Shown here piece after piece: positions 33,482-46,500 of a stretch of DNA of 64,000 bases. Source of the stretch: Terfezia claveryi (lineage: Eukaryota > Ascomycota > Pezizomycetes > Pezizales > Pezizaceae). Each line of letters opens with the position of its first letter. Position 1 is the stretch's first letter. The notes under the pieces are model-generated. The model was given only the letters and a program-made list of their open reading frames with translations, searched no databases and was not told the DNA's origin. The position numbers were made by a program, and so were the translations under genes. Where the stretch lies: contig WHUX01000035.1 of NCBI GenBank assembly GCA_015179025.1, positions 310,001 through 374,000 of the forward strand, written 5' to 3'.

Positions 33482-35523
33482 CTGTGCTGCTCCAACAGAA
33501 AGTCCCGGTACATATATAGAGTGCTACAGAAACTTATTGACGACCACATTTTTTTTTTTTACATGCCCTACAGACGTTTTCATCCCTCTTGACGACCATG
33601 AAATGTCAACAGCCTTACAATATGAACATTGGTATGTGTATATGTTCGCGGGCAGCACATGCCTCCTGCGGGCGGCATACCCACTATGCCCCTCGCGGGC
33701 AATTCATTTAATTACTGCGTTTAGTATACAACGTACTTGAATTAATAAAAATCTACCTAACTAGAGCTATATTAAGTTGTCATCCGGGTCGATCGAGTGA
33801 TCCTCCAGATCAATTGGGCTATTATCCAGGAGTCCAATTTGTGTTCGTTCAGCTAGAGCCGAGCGGTTACCGTAGTCATGATCTGGTATGACAAAAGAAT
33901 GAGCATTTCAACTCATTAATAGAGCATCGGCAACGACTGGTATATGACTTTTTGTAAATACATAAGTCATCACTAGAGGTTTTTCTGTGGGAATCCCCCT
34001 CTTGTTCTCACGTAATATATGGAAGTGCTGTATCTGACCCACTAGACTTTCCATTTAGTGAGACGAGATTGTATAACTTTATCAAGCCTTTGGACTTGAG
34101 GTGTGCGAGGTTTTCCATGTTTTATTTTAATACTCCAATCTCATAATAAATGCTCAACTTCTCCCTTAAATTCTCCAACATTATCAGATCGTAAAATGTT
34201 AGGTGAGAATGCATATTGTCATTGCTGATCTCATAGACTCCAACTAATAATATTAGTATCATATTACTTGTACTAATAAGTTTAACTTACCTTCTAATGG
34301 AACACGTACCATGTCTTTCATATGACAGAATCATTTATATTGTCGATCAGGCTCATGGAGCATATCTTCAACTTGAACCTGCTCAATGTGTCTATATTCA
34401 AGTACGTTATGTACCAAAGGCAGTAATTAAATAAATTGCCTGTGGGAGTCTTATGCTGCTCGCGGGAGGCCCAGAACATATACACACTGTCATATCTCGT
34501 ATTTTAATTTACTAGGAAGGTTTCAATTCAGGTACTATTTATATAAATGGACCCTCCCTAATTGGGGGGACACCTGAATTGTGGCCCTTAAAATCCCTAG
34601 GAATTTTGCAATATGAAATGAGATTTTCCCAATGATAACCCACCTCATACACACAGGTCCCAATTTTACTGAAAAAATATAAAGCGATCATGGAAGGGCG
34701 CTACAGCAATGCAACAGCTTTTAAGATGAACCATATTTGAGTTATCAAGAAAGCCAATACATCGGGAGAATGCCCTATGCCTACTCAAAATAAAATACTA
34801 ATATATGCTGAGGCCATCGAACATAATTGGTACCGGTACTAGTCTAGCTAGTAAGTTGATTGTTCGCCTTATATACCCATACTATACCTTTACCAATATT
34901 AAGTGCAAATCGAGTTCTTTCCTATACCTCCACATCCTCCAAGAACATAGAGAGCCACTGCAACTTGTTGATATATAGGTCACGGAGGTTGTCCTGTCTT
35001 GCTTTGTACTCAATAGTCTTTTCCACCAGCAAGTGTCAATATTGCGACAATCTGCCAGAAGGAGGCTCGACGCATGTGGAATAAAGAAGAAATGTAGTAT
35101 TAGTATAGTCTTGTATATAGGCTTTGAGGAGATCAATATCATGCCGACCTACACTTGTATTGCAGGATAATAGGAACCGGTCGGAGGCAATAGCCTTCGC
35201 ATAGTTAACAAGTCCTCAAGATCTTCCTCATAATCTTTCTCCTCTTCTGATGAAGATGCTAATGTATAGGCACATACGGTATTTTCAGCTTCAGTTTCAA
35301 TTTGATATAGAGCTTGAGCTTTCTCTGTTTGTTCGAGGCATACTTGTAGGTGGTGATGATACCTACATCATGTCACTTACAGGATATTTAATTAAGCAAG
35401 TATTAAATATGTTTCAGTTATTTTGGTTAGTGCGTGGTTTGCGCTAAAAACCCCGTACATGATACAGGGTTACTTATTGACCACCACTCTGCCTTCTAGC
35501 ATGTATTTGGGCTGTGCTCTTGC
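33482..35523. other. Gene-free AT-rich stretch with transposon relic
   Basis: Apart from the relic at 33635-34486 no gene was recognised. A minus-strand open stretch ending at 35149 (acidic, SSSEEEKDYEEDLEDL) spans about 70 codons without an obvious start and might be another relic. The right end is the 3' flank of PMI40. Confidence 0.4.
33635..34486 (-). mobile_element. Relic of a TIR transposon with integrase-type transposase (Ginger-like)
   Basis: About 105 bases at each end form an inverted repeat beginning TGTGTATATGTTC and including GGCAATT.ATTTAATTACTGC and AACGTACTTGAAT. Inside, the minus strand encodes integrase-core pieces: SPNILRSDNVGEFKGEVEHL (about 34143-34205) and, after a stop, IKHGKPRTPQVQRLDKVIQ. 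The spacing of these two blocks follows the D-N-G-x-E-F and G-R-P-x-H-P-Q-x-Q-G motifs of rve-type transposases. The many stops and short size show decay. No target duplication was found, and Ginger membership is a guess. Confidence 0.5.
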
Positions 35524-37073
35524 CTATACACCACGCTCGTCCTCAAACGCCCCCCAAATATCCGCCCCATCCTGAGCCGTTGCAGTAATCCTCCATACCA
35601 CATCCGGTCTCACAAACACTGCCCTCCCCCTCTCCATGTCCATACTTTCCCCCCCATCCCTTAGCCGGATCTCCGCCGCTCCTCGAACAACGATGAGGAT
35701 AAGAGGTCCGTTTATCGGCCTCGGAAAGGGTGTGGTCTCCTCAAAGTCACCCTTGTGGTTAAGGGCCACATGGATCAGCTCAAACTCCTCAAGTGGTACA
35801 AGATAGTGTGTTGTTTTCCTCTCTTTCGACCATGCCCAGGGTGAGGAGGGGAGCACGAGGGAGGGAGGTATGCTTGAAAGATCGGGGTTGGAGTGGGTGT
35901 GGAAGGCAACGGAGGAGATGAAGACTTTTGGCGAGGAGCGTTCCTCAGGAGATTGGAAACCGTGGGCGAGCATCTGTCGTTGTTAGCGTATATGGGTACC
36001 TGATGCATACAAACAAAGAAAAAGAAAAAAAAAGGCATCATTCAAGGCAATGGAATAAGAACACCTACATTATCACCCCACGCCATGCATTCAATTATAT
36101 CCCCCTCTATATATGCATGGATTTCATCCACCCCCACCACTACCCCTTCCCCATACTTCAGACTGACTAGGTTCATCAGGAATCCCACAAAGACAGCCTT
36201 ATCGTTCGGGTAGTCCTTAAGGCACTTTCTTATCACCCTTCCCAGTGCCATATACTTATCCCCAACCACTGCCCCAACCACTGCCCCATCCCCATGCTCA
36301 TCTAACCTCGTAGCTAGCTTCTGGCACTGCTCAGCAATTACCTCATCCTTCCTCCACATGATCCCTGAAAACAGCCTTTTCAGCAGTTTTCTTTCGTCAT
36401 CAGCGCCCAGTGCTGACGGATCCTCCAGCTGTAACCCAAGAATCCCTTTCACAACCTCATCATCCCCAATCGCATGCACCAACTCCGGCACCAGCCCCAG
36501 AAATCGCTGTATCTCCAACAGGGGGCGAAACCCGATGAAACCATCAAATTTCTCAGATATACAGACCGCTACCTCCGGTTTATAATTGTGGTCCACAAGA
36601 CTTCCCCCCGCCCCCTTCAGAGCCTCTGTTTGTTCTTTCCATCTTATTAATTCCGCTGACAACACTCGATTCGGATGAATCTGCAGCGGCAATGCCCTAT
36701 CAAAACTCAACACCTTAAACAAAAACGGTAGGTGCTTCAACGGCTTCCCATCCTCTTCATTCTCTTCAAACCCGCTCGGCGTATCTCCGAATTTTTTGAG
36801 TACCTCTGCACCAAGATACCGCTTGGGGTCCTCAGAGCTCAGTTTCCACAGGGGCACTTTGCTCCCGTCGTCGAGGATCAGGGAGGAGGGGTTGGATGGG
36901 TGGTCGCCCATCCAAATTTCGCCGTAGCGAGTGTTGGGATCTGGAGTGAATTCGTTTTCGGGAATGGCAGCGGCGAGTTGCGCAGCAAGGGAGGAGGTGC
37001 CTCTTTTCCCGTAGGGGGTGTTGGGCTTTGGGGGGGTGGTAATGGGGAAGAAGGCACGTTCTAACATTGACAT
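35524..37073 (-). CDS. PMI40: Mannose-6-phosphate isomerase, type I
   Basis: Exons 37073-36069 and 35973-35524 give 484 residues in frame. The zinc enzyme interconverts fructose-6-phosphate and mannose-6-phosphate, supplying GDP-mannose for glycoproteins and the fungal cell wall. The family's zinc ligands are visible as Gln131 and His133 in LQIHPN, Glu167 in DHNYKPEVAV, and His319 in DEIHAYIEGDIIECMA. The active-site region after YPNDKAVFVGFLMNLV is conserved. The C-terminal cupin half lies in exon 2. The exon-3'-end sequence WGDN joins MLAHGF where yeast has ASDNVVR-type residues. A second in-frame ATG lies two codons in, so the start could be either. Confidence 0.95.
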
Positions 37074-37364
37074 GGCGGTAGATCTGATTTCGTGTGCAAA
37101 AAGTGTTGAATCTCATACATTTTCTCATTTTCTGTGTACAGTTAAACATATAAATTCGATAATCATGTGTTGCAGGAGAACTAGGACGTCATGCGCCAAG
37201 ATAGACGTCATTTTCTGGTCTATATCCCAATTGGGTAGTGTAAGACAGCACTAATATTATTTAATCAAAGCAATCTATGTATACGTGCGTATCTGAGATG
37301 CTATCTGCGACCCCACATGCGTCATCCCAATGATATGAGCATGATTGCCTGAGAAGAGCCCCAC

Positions 37365-37492
37365 TGGGAGAAACACATGCCTCATGGCAACGACTGAGAG
37401 TCTATGAGGAGCTCCACATGAGAAACACATGCCTCATGGCAGCAACTGAGATTAACCCCACTATGAGGAGCTCCACATGAGAAACACCATGG
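37365..37492. repeat. Two-copy ~60-bp direct repeat
   Basis: AACACATGCCTCATGGCA and TATGAGGAGCTCCACATGAG each occur twice in the same order (from about 37372 and from about 37425). Copies differ by small insertions. A third partial unit precedes them. Confidence 0.6.
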
Positions 37493-38984
37493 CTGGCGTC
37501 TGAGAAATGACGGGCCCCGAAGTCATAGCCGACAGCTAGTCAGATATAGCTACACAAACTACCAGTAAGCTTTAACCCTTTTCCTTTCCCCCGTTTAGAA
37601 GGGAGCAGAGTATAGTCCGTAGGTACAGGCTAGGTCGTAACGACTGGAGGAATGAGTTTGTCGTGATCACCTGATATATACGTGCAGGTGCGAATGTAGT
37701 AGAAGAGCCATGAAGATTCATCTTAAAAGAAGCGTAAAAGGCCAAGTAAATATGCATGCGAACGAGAAAATGAAAAAAGACAAAGTACTGAGCAAGAACG
37801 ACCAATTGCTGTTGACCGTGGTCGCTTAACTGCTGTAGGGGTGGATGATGTTGAATATCCATAAAATATAAGAAATAAATAACTGATAAACAGCTGTAAA
37901 AAGCACGGCGACTAAAGTACAGCATGGCACAAAAAAATAGAGGTAAACAAGGAAACTTCCGAAACGAAACCCTACTTCCACAACCAAACCTTACTGCCAT
38001 AAACAATCCCCTTCTTCCAACTCTGCTGCATTTGTTGTTGCCCGATATCCCATTATATCCCGCAGCCGCCCAAGTCCTCTAATCCTTATTCTTAATCTCG
38101 ACCTTCACGGCCTCACCACATCGTCTATGCGTACTAACGGGTGAGATCAATTTGCGGCATAGCATTTACTAGATCCGAGAGGACATAGGAATTGAACATC
38201 AGCTGAAAACTTAGAGAATACGAACTATCATTAGAAAAAAGTGTAGGTATAATGCAAAGCGACTGGGTACACAAGAATACAGATAGTCTTGAAAAGACTG
38301 CCAACCAGAATACAGACCAAGGCTGATTCCCAAGTATGATATTTTGAGCTCCTCAGCTACGCCGAATCGGCGAGATGTCTTAAGCGTTTAGCGTCACGCT
38401 TCAGTTAGGTTAGGCTACAAGAGGATTGGGCTAACCAGACTACAGTTAGGCTAACAGTTAGGATGCTTGTGTTACATCCTAAAGAGGAAGGAGCAAATGT
38501 GTGGTTGGAAACGTTGGTTGTTATACCACGTCTCACGTCAACACTCGGAAAGCTTTTCTGGCGTGAAAACTCCCGTCCTGTTAGCATGTCTGACGCTACA
38601 GATAGATACCCTCTGACTCTATGACACAGGGAACTATGACTCGACACCTAGATCACCCATGGGTGAATTTACAATATTAGGCCAAGTTATATTAGTGATT
38701 GTTGCTCACTGTACTACATGCAAGTGCTGGAACCCAGCACTCTGTGCAAGTAGGCTTAGCCATGGGTTTTTTATAGCTCACGACAATCCCTTCCATGCAG
38801 GCTAGAGAGATGCACTTAGAAGAGCATATTGTTAAGATAACACACTCACGGGTGGGCTGTTAGGTTGATGGATCGTTGTACATGTTGGGAACGAGGTCTA
38901 TTTTCATCAGGGTGAATCTGCAATTGTCAGACGAGCCCCCAAAACATGAAGGCTGAACCCCGTCCCTTCTGCAGACCCCGGGAC

Positions 38985-39740
38985 GCGGTAGGGGCAACAT
39001 TCAGGTACCTTCAGACGCCGGTCTGGGAGCGATTTCTTTAGCTGTCTATCTCGGTGATCTTTTACCACTTGGTTTACCCTTCATTGAAGGAGCACAGGTC
39101 ATGCATGGCCAATGGTTTAACCCAGATATCTCAAAACCATCAGAATTAGGTGCCCTTTCCTCCACAGTACTTTCAAATGGGACTGTATGCACAGGCAGGT
39201 ACCAGATTAACATATTCATAATCACAGAAGTACCTCCTACAGTTCACTGCCGATGTACCGGTCAGCGGTGGCGAGGACAATACCCCGACTGGAGTCTGGG
39301 GACTATAATGCCTCTTGTGATGGAATATAGGTACTGGTGACTTCTATGTATATAGCTGCTGGCCCACGTTGCGAGTCTGGGTGCCCGCTGGCCTAATTCA
39401 CATATTACCGACGAACATTGGGTTCAGTGCATTATCACACGCAGTGATACAGGAAGTGAAGATGCATTTCTTGAGGGAATCAAAGCTCAAAACGGGAAGT
39501 GAGTATTTTTAGGCATCGTTATCTTGAGGGTCCCATTTAGGTATATGAAGAATTTCAGGCTGCCCACATTTTCCCTATGTAAAGCGAATGATGATGGAAT
39601 CAGCAAGAATACAAATGGTGAATTTGGGATATCACACTTGGTATTGCATCTACCAGTTCTCATCAAAATGGATTTTTACTTCCATGCAGATATCCATATT
39701 GGTCTCAACAATTATCTGGCGATCTACCCTGACGTAAGTA
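38985..39740 (+). CDS. Unrecognised multi-exon gene or gene relic
   Basis: Several neighbouring stretches read like protein across plausible GT-AG introns. These are a first block (NIQVPSDAGLGAISLAVYLG to MHGQWFNPDISKPSELG), a block after the acceptor at about 39350 (HVASLGARWPNSHITDEHWV, then IITRSDTGSEDAFLEG, donor at about 39498), and a third after about 39540 or 39556 (LPTFSLCKANDDGISKN to DIHIGLNNYLAIYPD, donor at 39734). Splice phase between blocks two and three agrees (phase 2). I cannot place it in a family, find no convincing start, and the join between blocks one and two is uncertain. Confidence 0.3.
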
Positions 39741-40742
39741 TCATTCTGGCAGCTCGTGCTTAAACTGACATGGAAGTTATCAGCCCACTGTCTTCGGCCT
39801 TACCGTCCCGTTTCTGTTTGCCGTGATCTAGCGAATCTACACTGGCATTTCCGCCAACCAGTAATTCCCAGCATGAGGGACGAGGGGTAGCCAGTCGTGG
39901 GAATAGGGTTGGGGCCGTATGTGGGTAAGAAGCTGGAATTGGAAAGAGTGGCGTTATTGCACTTGCAGCTGCAAGGTTCATAGTTCTATAGAAACTCTCC
40001 CCAACACTCTGCCGCCCAGTACTCGATTTTCTTTTGTTTCCTACCTAAATATGTTCTTGTCTTTGTTATCTTCTGGCCTTACTATGATGTAGTACTAATT
40101 TGACCCTGTTAGAGGTATGTTTAGTGGAAAACTTTGATATAAATTGTTGGCTTCAAGGTAAATAGAGAAATAAATAGAAAGGGCAAGTCACATCAATATC
40201 CCACACTCTCAGGCAAGGAGGCTTCTTTGATGCTCTAGATAGTGGCAGCCAACAGGGTGATTACTATTAATACTCGCACAGTATATAAAGCATATTCTCG
40301 CCAGCAGCCCAAACCAGCTTAGGCAGCCAGCCTATGGCAATGTTCCGAGGCTTTGTAATTGTAGTGATGTGTATAGGGCCGTGAATGGAGGTCAGCGAGG
40401 ATTGTGCGATTGTCGTTCATATGTATGTATTGGACTACTGATAAATCTCCCTACACAAATGGAAAAAAAAAACCCTCCTCAATAGGCGTGTTTCCATTAA
40501 ATGTTTTTTTTTTTTTTTTTTTTTTTTTTTGGATTAGACTGGGGCTTAGATTTGATACTTTTACTCAACGCATTATAGGTACAGTATGTAATTATACGTA
40601 ACTGTGTTTAAATGATTTTGATCAATTAAACCTGAAAGAAAAATACAGTCTAAATGCTTGTTGCAAATTTCTTTTTATTGCTATTGTTGAGCTCCTTTGC
40701 CATTTCACTTAAGAGGGAATTACCCTGAACTTTTCACTCCTC

Positions 40743-40769
<27 letters not shown>

Positions 40770-40775
<6 letters not shown>

Positions 40776-41262
40776 ATTTTAAGGGGAGGAGAGGGGAAGG
40801 TTGTAGCTAGTTATATAAATTATTAGGTTATTTATTTTACACTTATACTAAAGCTTATATATATTACTTTAATATATATAAAAGTAAAAAGAGAGAACTT
40901 TTTTTAGAAGAAAAGTTAAGCTTTAGCTTATAAACTTATAAAAACTAGATACTTATCTATATATCTATGTAGCTACTAGATATTATTAAAGGGAGGTAAA
41001 AAGGTCTATAAAAAGTAGTACAACTAGATTAAATGAGTTTAAAGTTAAAATATATATAGAAGTAAGAATACTTACTTAAGTTTACTAGTATAGAAAAAAG
41101 GTAGTTTAATGAACTACTTAAATAAGCTTTTTTTTTTCTGCAAGATTAGATACACTTGTTGCATTATATATAGTTTTTTTTTTTTCTCCCCTTAAATTAT
41201 ATTATATTATCTTATGTTATTTAATTTTAGGTTAAGTTTTGTTTTGTAGTAATTCAAGTATG
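40770..41262. other. Very AT-rich island, possibly RIP-mutated relic
   Basis: Almost only A and T with scattered G and C, rich in TA dinucleotides (TATATATA, TTATAAA), and bordered by a long A-run at 40743-40771 and T-runs near 41130 and 41176. TA enrichment with loss of CA/TG is the usual footprint of repeat-induced point mutation in Pezizomycotina, but I have not computed the indices. No frame or repeat boundary is recognisable. Confidence 0.45.
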
Positions 41263-43597
41263 TTTATTTTTGAATGGACCACTCCAGCTGTTCTCCCCAC
41301 AAAAAAAGGCCAAATCCAGTTTACCCTCCCCCTACTGCAAGAATGCTTTTGCAACCAAACTCCGACTCAATGGCCCATGTAAGCGCCCCATCCCACTCAC
41401 TCATCGCACATTCCCCTCCCCGCCCCCCCAACTAAAATCTTCGGTCCATAAAAGAGAACTACACAGTTACATCTGAAAGTAAGTTATTTTTTTTTTATCA
41501 CCCATTTTTAGGAGATCCATAAACCTACTGAATGAATGCTGCTGCTGCTGCTATTTTTGTGGGCCTGTAAAAGAATGAGCATCTTGAGAAATATCAGGGT
41601 ATAAAACCTACTCCGACATTAATAGCACAGAAGATTCCATTCATCAATGTTATTGAATAACAACAAAGAATCAGAGAACAACCGGGGTGTTTCCGACGTC
41701 AACAATTACAGGTTTTTATAAGCCCTCGAGGACGGATCGTTTTTTTTTTTTTTTTCCGAAATCAACAGATTTCCCCCGGAAGTTTTATGATGAGACAGAG
41801 GAGGAGAATAAATGGTGTTGAATGAGCTACGCCAGAGGGAGCCGGAAGAGGTAAAGGCGTTAATAACTCTATCTGATCAATCAAGTGAAGTAAAGGTAAA
41901 GGGGGAATTTATAGATAATGGGATACAAGCATGGGCCGATGCTAGTTTGCAACTTACCTTTCTTACGAAAAGTGTCCCTTACGCCGTTTTCCAAATGTTT
42001 TACAGATAAGCAGCTTCCTTACTTGCGAACATTTATACATCTTCGCCTTTCCCCGCATCAACCCGTCAATTCCAAATAAGACAGAGGCAGTGGAGGCAGT
42101 GGAACTCAAGGAGCTAGAACAGGTTGTGGTAGAGGAAGAGAAAAAATAAGGAGAGAGTAAAGGGAAGGGAAAAGAAGAAGAGAGGGCCAAGGACAGCATG
42201 CCGGCGGAGCTGACAAAAACAAGATTCAGGAGGATGTGGAAATTTTAACCATCGAGAAGGAGTTAGAGGTTCTGGTAAAGGATGAGGCCCCGGTGATACC
42301 TCCCGTCACCAAAAAGAACAGTCCACCAAACGTCCGGGGACCTAAGGCAGCGAAACCCCCGACTGCCAAATACAAAAAGCCAGCAAAACTAGTCGATTCC
42401 AAGGAATACGTCGACACGAAGGCATTTGTCGTGCACGGAATACCCTACCACAAACCCCATTGCAGACACGATACACAACATGAAGAAGACAGGAATGCGA
42501 GTGATCATGGGGCCACGTTGGCTCCTGGGGGTTTATAGGAGAATGGGCAAGACTACTAGCCCCGGTAGTCATTCTCCTTAATAGTCCGGTCTCTTTTCAC
42601 GTACCGAGTGGTCAGTTGGCGATGAAGGTTAGAGGTCGCTCGCTACCTACGGAAGTATATGTTTTTGACACAGGAAGGAAGAGACCGGACGTTAGAATTG
42701 CAGATTCGGACTCGGTTGGGGTTGATAATGTGGGTCATTCACAGTTTTATTACGTTGCCATGATACAGTTATAGGTAGCTTCCACTTCTTGTTCCGGAAG
42801 TATAGGTCGAACCTTTCAAGAGGCGGCCTCGGGGCCTCATCATTTAGCTCAATTGCGGGTATAGACCTCAAAAAAAAAAAAAGAAAAGAAAAGAAAAAAA
42901 AGAAAGAAAGAAATTTATTGGAGACCAATGCCACCCATTACATGGGGGGGAAAGAAAAGGAAAGAAAAAAAAGAAAACAGTAGAATAACTGCTAGAGGAG
43001 CTCAAGTTATTATAGTTGATATAGCACCATCAAAATACATTACCACCCCAAGCGCCCAGCTAGAAACCCAAAACAGTCAGCTCGCTGGCCAGCAGCCTAA
43101 TCTCAAGTATACACAGCAAAACCAGCCCATCCAAATGAGACCCGAAAATAAAAAGAGGTAAAAATTGCTCTCTTTCTTTTAAAATATCGTCAAGTTTATT
43201 CTGGGTATGGGTTTCATGATTGCCATATTTTGCCTGTCATCGTTACCTGAGCTTTTACAGAAGTAATAGTACACAAACCAGAGAAGGTCAGAAATCAGAT
43301 AAAAACCAGAAAAAGGAAAATTATCAGACTCCGAAACCAGGCAAAACTTTAACTGAAGTTAAGGAATGCCACCTGTAATGATGTGAAGAAATAAACTGTA
43401 GAATCAAAATGGCTGGGTGATTATAGAAATCCAGCAAGTTGGAACTTGCTGTGTTGTTCAGTGGATCTGGACTCCCAGGAACCAGTGGTGTAGTGTGGTG
43501 TGGGTGTATTATCTAGAAGTTGACTCGACCGCTTCTGGTAACTCATAAAGACTTTCCAGTTGAGTCATTCACGCCTTTTATCCCTTCCTGCCCCCTT
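41263..43597. other. Gene-poor stretch with a LINE gag relic
   Basis: The relic at 41812-42950 is described separately. After it, an A/G-rich tract (42870-42980) and AT-rich DNA lead to the 3' flank of the histidine kinase gene. Nothing else was recognised. Confidence 0.4.
41812..42910 (+). pseudogene. Tad-like LINE gag (ORF1) relic, frameshifted, with A-rich tail
   Basis: Open pieces in three frames follow one another: a charged segment (41812-42006), a Lys/Pro-rich segment through KAFVVHGIPYHKP (42236-42455), then MGPRWLLGVYRRMGKTTS and, after another shift, LNSPVSFHVPSGQLAMKVRGR. The order 'VVHGIP ... GPRWLLG..RR.GK ... V..L..P..' matches the nucleic-acid-binding region of gag proteins of fungal Tad-clade LINEs. 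No reverse transcriptase follows; an A-rich tract at about 42870-42910 may be the old poly(A) tail, suggesting a truncated or internally deleted copy. Confidence 0.5.
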
Positions 43598-46500
43598 CTA
43601 TACGCTCACTCTCTCCGCCCGCTCCCCATTTATCTCTTCTACGGCTGTGGCCGTTGACATCTCTGCGTTCTCTTTGTCGCTGTCGGAATTGTGTTGTTTC
43701 TGATCCCACCACTTTTCACCCACTTCGCTGATAGACCTATCCTTCCTAGTTGTTGCGGTCGATTCGCTTTGAGATCCAGCTGCCATAGACAATAAATCCT
43801 TTTTCTGCATTGCTCTCTTATCCTCATCTATGGCATCCCACTCAGCCTTCTCCCTATCCATCTCTTCCTTGGAAGGATGTCGACAGTATTCCATCAGGAC
43901 CTTCCTTAATTCCGTCCTCTTGATAGGTTTTGCCAGGAAGGAATCCATTCCCGCCTCACGGCACTCCTTGACGTTGCTATCTTCCGCGAATGCCGTGAGA
44001 GCCACGATGGGAGCAGTATATCCGAGCTGACGGATGATTTGCGTTGCTTCTAGGCCATCAACGTTGGGCATCTGTATATCCATAAAAACGAGGTTGAAAT
44101 TCCTTCTTTGCTCCAACGCCTCTTTCACACAATTGACAGCCTCACGTCCATCTTTGGCAAACGTAATGTCATTTATATGCTCTAGTTTCAGCATCCGGGA
44201 AACCACTTCTTGATTGACCATATTGTCTTCTGCAACCAGCACTCGAAGTGACTCCATACCTATAAACTCCCCAGGTGTAGCTATTATAGTTGTGGCACTA
44301 CCTGTGGAATAGACAGTGTCACCTCCTGGAGTGTGGTAGTCTATCTCACTCTCATTCGCCGGCGTTGATTGTAATGATCCACTGGGTGTATAGTATGGAC
44401 GATCTAATGCAGGCAAGACTGGCGAATCGGTCCTTCCGAAGTTTGCACCATTAGTGGGTCCTTCCTTATTATTGTTGCCATCATGTGACTCTGTCAAATG
44501 GGCTCCATTCTTCCCCTTACTAGTTGAGTTGACAGCCATACGACTCATTGCTTTGTGGTTAGTAATAGGCAAAAGTAGCTCTGCAAACTCAGACGCAAGC
44601 ATCTTGCTAGCACCGTTTCTAACAAATCCAAATGGAAGTTTAACAGTGAATATACTCCCACTTTGTTCAAGACTCTCCAGGCTGATCGTCCCACGCATCA
44701 TCGTGGTAAGTTGGGCGCAGATACTTAATCCTAAACCCGTGCCCCCATATCGCTTGCTGAGACGTGAATCCCCTTGGACAAATGGCTCAAACACACGCTC
44801 TTGTAGATGCTCAGGAATTCCTGGCCCAGTATCCTCAATTGCAAACTCAAAGAGCAGGGTTTTCACCAATTGAGCGGGATTCCGCGGTATTTCCATCGCG
44901 GCATCCTGAGAATCAGCTTTCAGGCTTGTGCTTGAGGTTGCTTGCGAGGAGGCAATGGATTCGGTTATTTCTCTTTCGCCTCTCAGATTTATTCGCAATG
45001 TGACAGATCCACCCTCTCTGAAGCCTGGTTAGCATAGTAGGTCTGTATATGCATGGATTGACTCACGGTGTAAACTTCAGGCCATTACCAACCAGGTTGA
45101 TTAGCAACTGCAGTAATCTATTCGAATCTCCCCATAGAACTATGTCCATTATCTCATCCTCAGGGTCTATGAGAATGGTCAAGTCCTGGTTACTATCTTT
45201 GGCCTGCATCCCAAAAAGTGAACGAATTTGGGTGACAATTTCGAGCATTCTAAATTCTCCTTCATCCAAGGTGAGCTGACCTAGCTGATTTTTACTGAAA
45301 GTGAGCAAATCCGTAAGTAACCTGTGCAGCAATTCCCCGCTTCGATAAACCACGCTTAGCGATTCCTTGATTTTTCCCAAGTCACTTTCTCCCATGCAAA
45401 CTGCAGCCATCCCCAAAATTCCATTCAAGGGGGTCCTCAGTTCATGGGAGATATTTGCAACGAATAGCCCCTTAGCCTCGTTCGCTGACTCTGCTAGCTT
45501 AGTTTGCTCCTCTAGTTCCTTGGTACGTTCAGCAACCCTATCCTCAAGATGCTCGTATTGCCGGGCGAGTTCGTCCGTCATTTCGTTGTAGGTTGCGGTA
45601 AGATCGGTAAGTTCATCCTTGAAATACATTTTTCTTACCTCAACTCTACCAGGAATTCGAAACACTCTCCTCCGAGTACCTTGGTCTTGCATAAACACTG
45701 ACTGGGCTACGGTCTTGCGACGCCTATAGATATTGATGCCTAGTATTTTGATCCCGCGCTCCATATTGTCGCTGTTGGGCTCACCAGCGATGCTAGGTGC
45801 TTTAGAGTCATCCTCGCTCCCTCGGTAATATGAAGGTGGTTGTGTAGCTGCATTTTGAACGAAAGTAAGTCTCGCATAACAGAAATGGAAGCTCACCTAA
45901 TAAATTGGGGAGACATACTCTTGGCCGTAGCATCTTTCAGCTTAACGATAGGCCGAACCGCGAAGTGTGCCAGTGGGAAGACAAGTAGAACAACCACAAC
46001 GCAAGTTGCAAAAACAGTTGCCAACATAATATTCCTCAGCTTGACGATTGGCTTGAAAACTTCCCATTGTGTCTGCTCGCAAATCAAAACCCAATTGACA
46101 AGATCGAAAGAGGGCATGATATACCTATACAACTACAATCAATAATAATGAAAATAGCATTCATAGATAGAACCTACCCTGCCGAAACTTTTTTCCCTTG
46201 CGCATTCACCGTCTTCTCCATACAGCCTGCACTGCGGATCTTTTCCTCGTTTGCCTCCAACATGCTGAAGCCTATCTGGTCAAATGGCTTAGGAATCTTT
46301 GGAAAGGGGAGTTGAAAGCCCTCGAAGAAGGCCTTCTTCACCGCGGGAAATGAGCTCCAAGTATCTTTGGTCCCAACGAGGTCTTTGGATAGCATTGGTG
46401 GGAAAAGATATTTAAATGTCATCTTTTCTAGATTAATAGTAGCATTCCTTGGATGATGGCCTTGCACCTTCACCAAAGCCTCCTCCCTTCGGCTGAGAAG

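Larger units (their letters stand above)
37074..40769. other. Gene-poor stretch with weak coding candidates and short repeats
   Basis: Contents: the PMI40 promoter at the left edge, a two-copy ~60-bp repeat (37365-37490), an unrecognised multi-exon candidate (38960-39740), a T27 run (40504-40530) and an A29 run (40743-40771). A minus-strand frame of 144 codons at 37572-38006 has no recognisable feature. No RNA gene was recognised. Confidence 0.4.

Noticed and set aside
35149..35370. Acidic minus-strand open stretch (about 70 codons)
   Set aside because: No start codon in frame and no family; at most a relic.
37572..38006. 144-codon minus-strand frame
   Set aside because: No family resemblance and no protein-like conservation pattern; it may be chance in this gene-free interval.
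39760..39981. 73-codon minus-strand frame starting MNLAAASAITPL
   Set aside because: Texture is protein-like but there is no family or splice support, and it overlaps the end of the unrecognised plus-strand candidate.
45840..45918. SLN1 intron with donor GTGAGC at the AG after PQFI
   Set aside because: Its phase does not fit the acceptor; the GTATGT donor at 45918 gives the correct frame.
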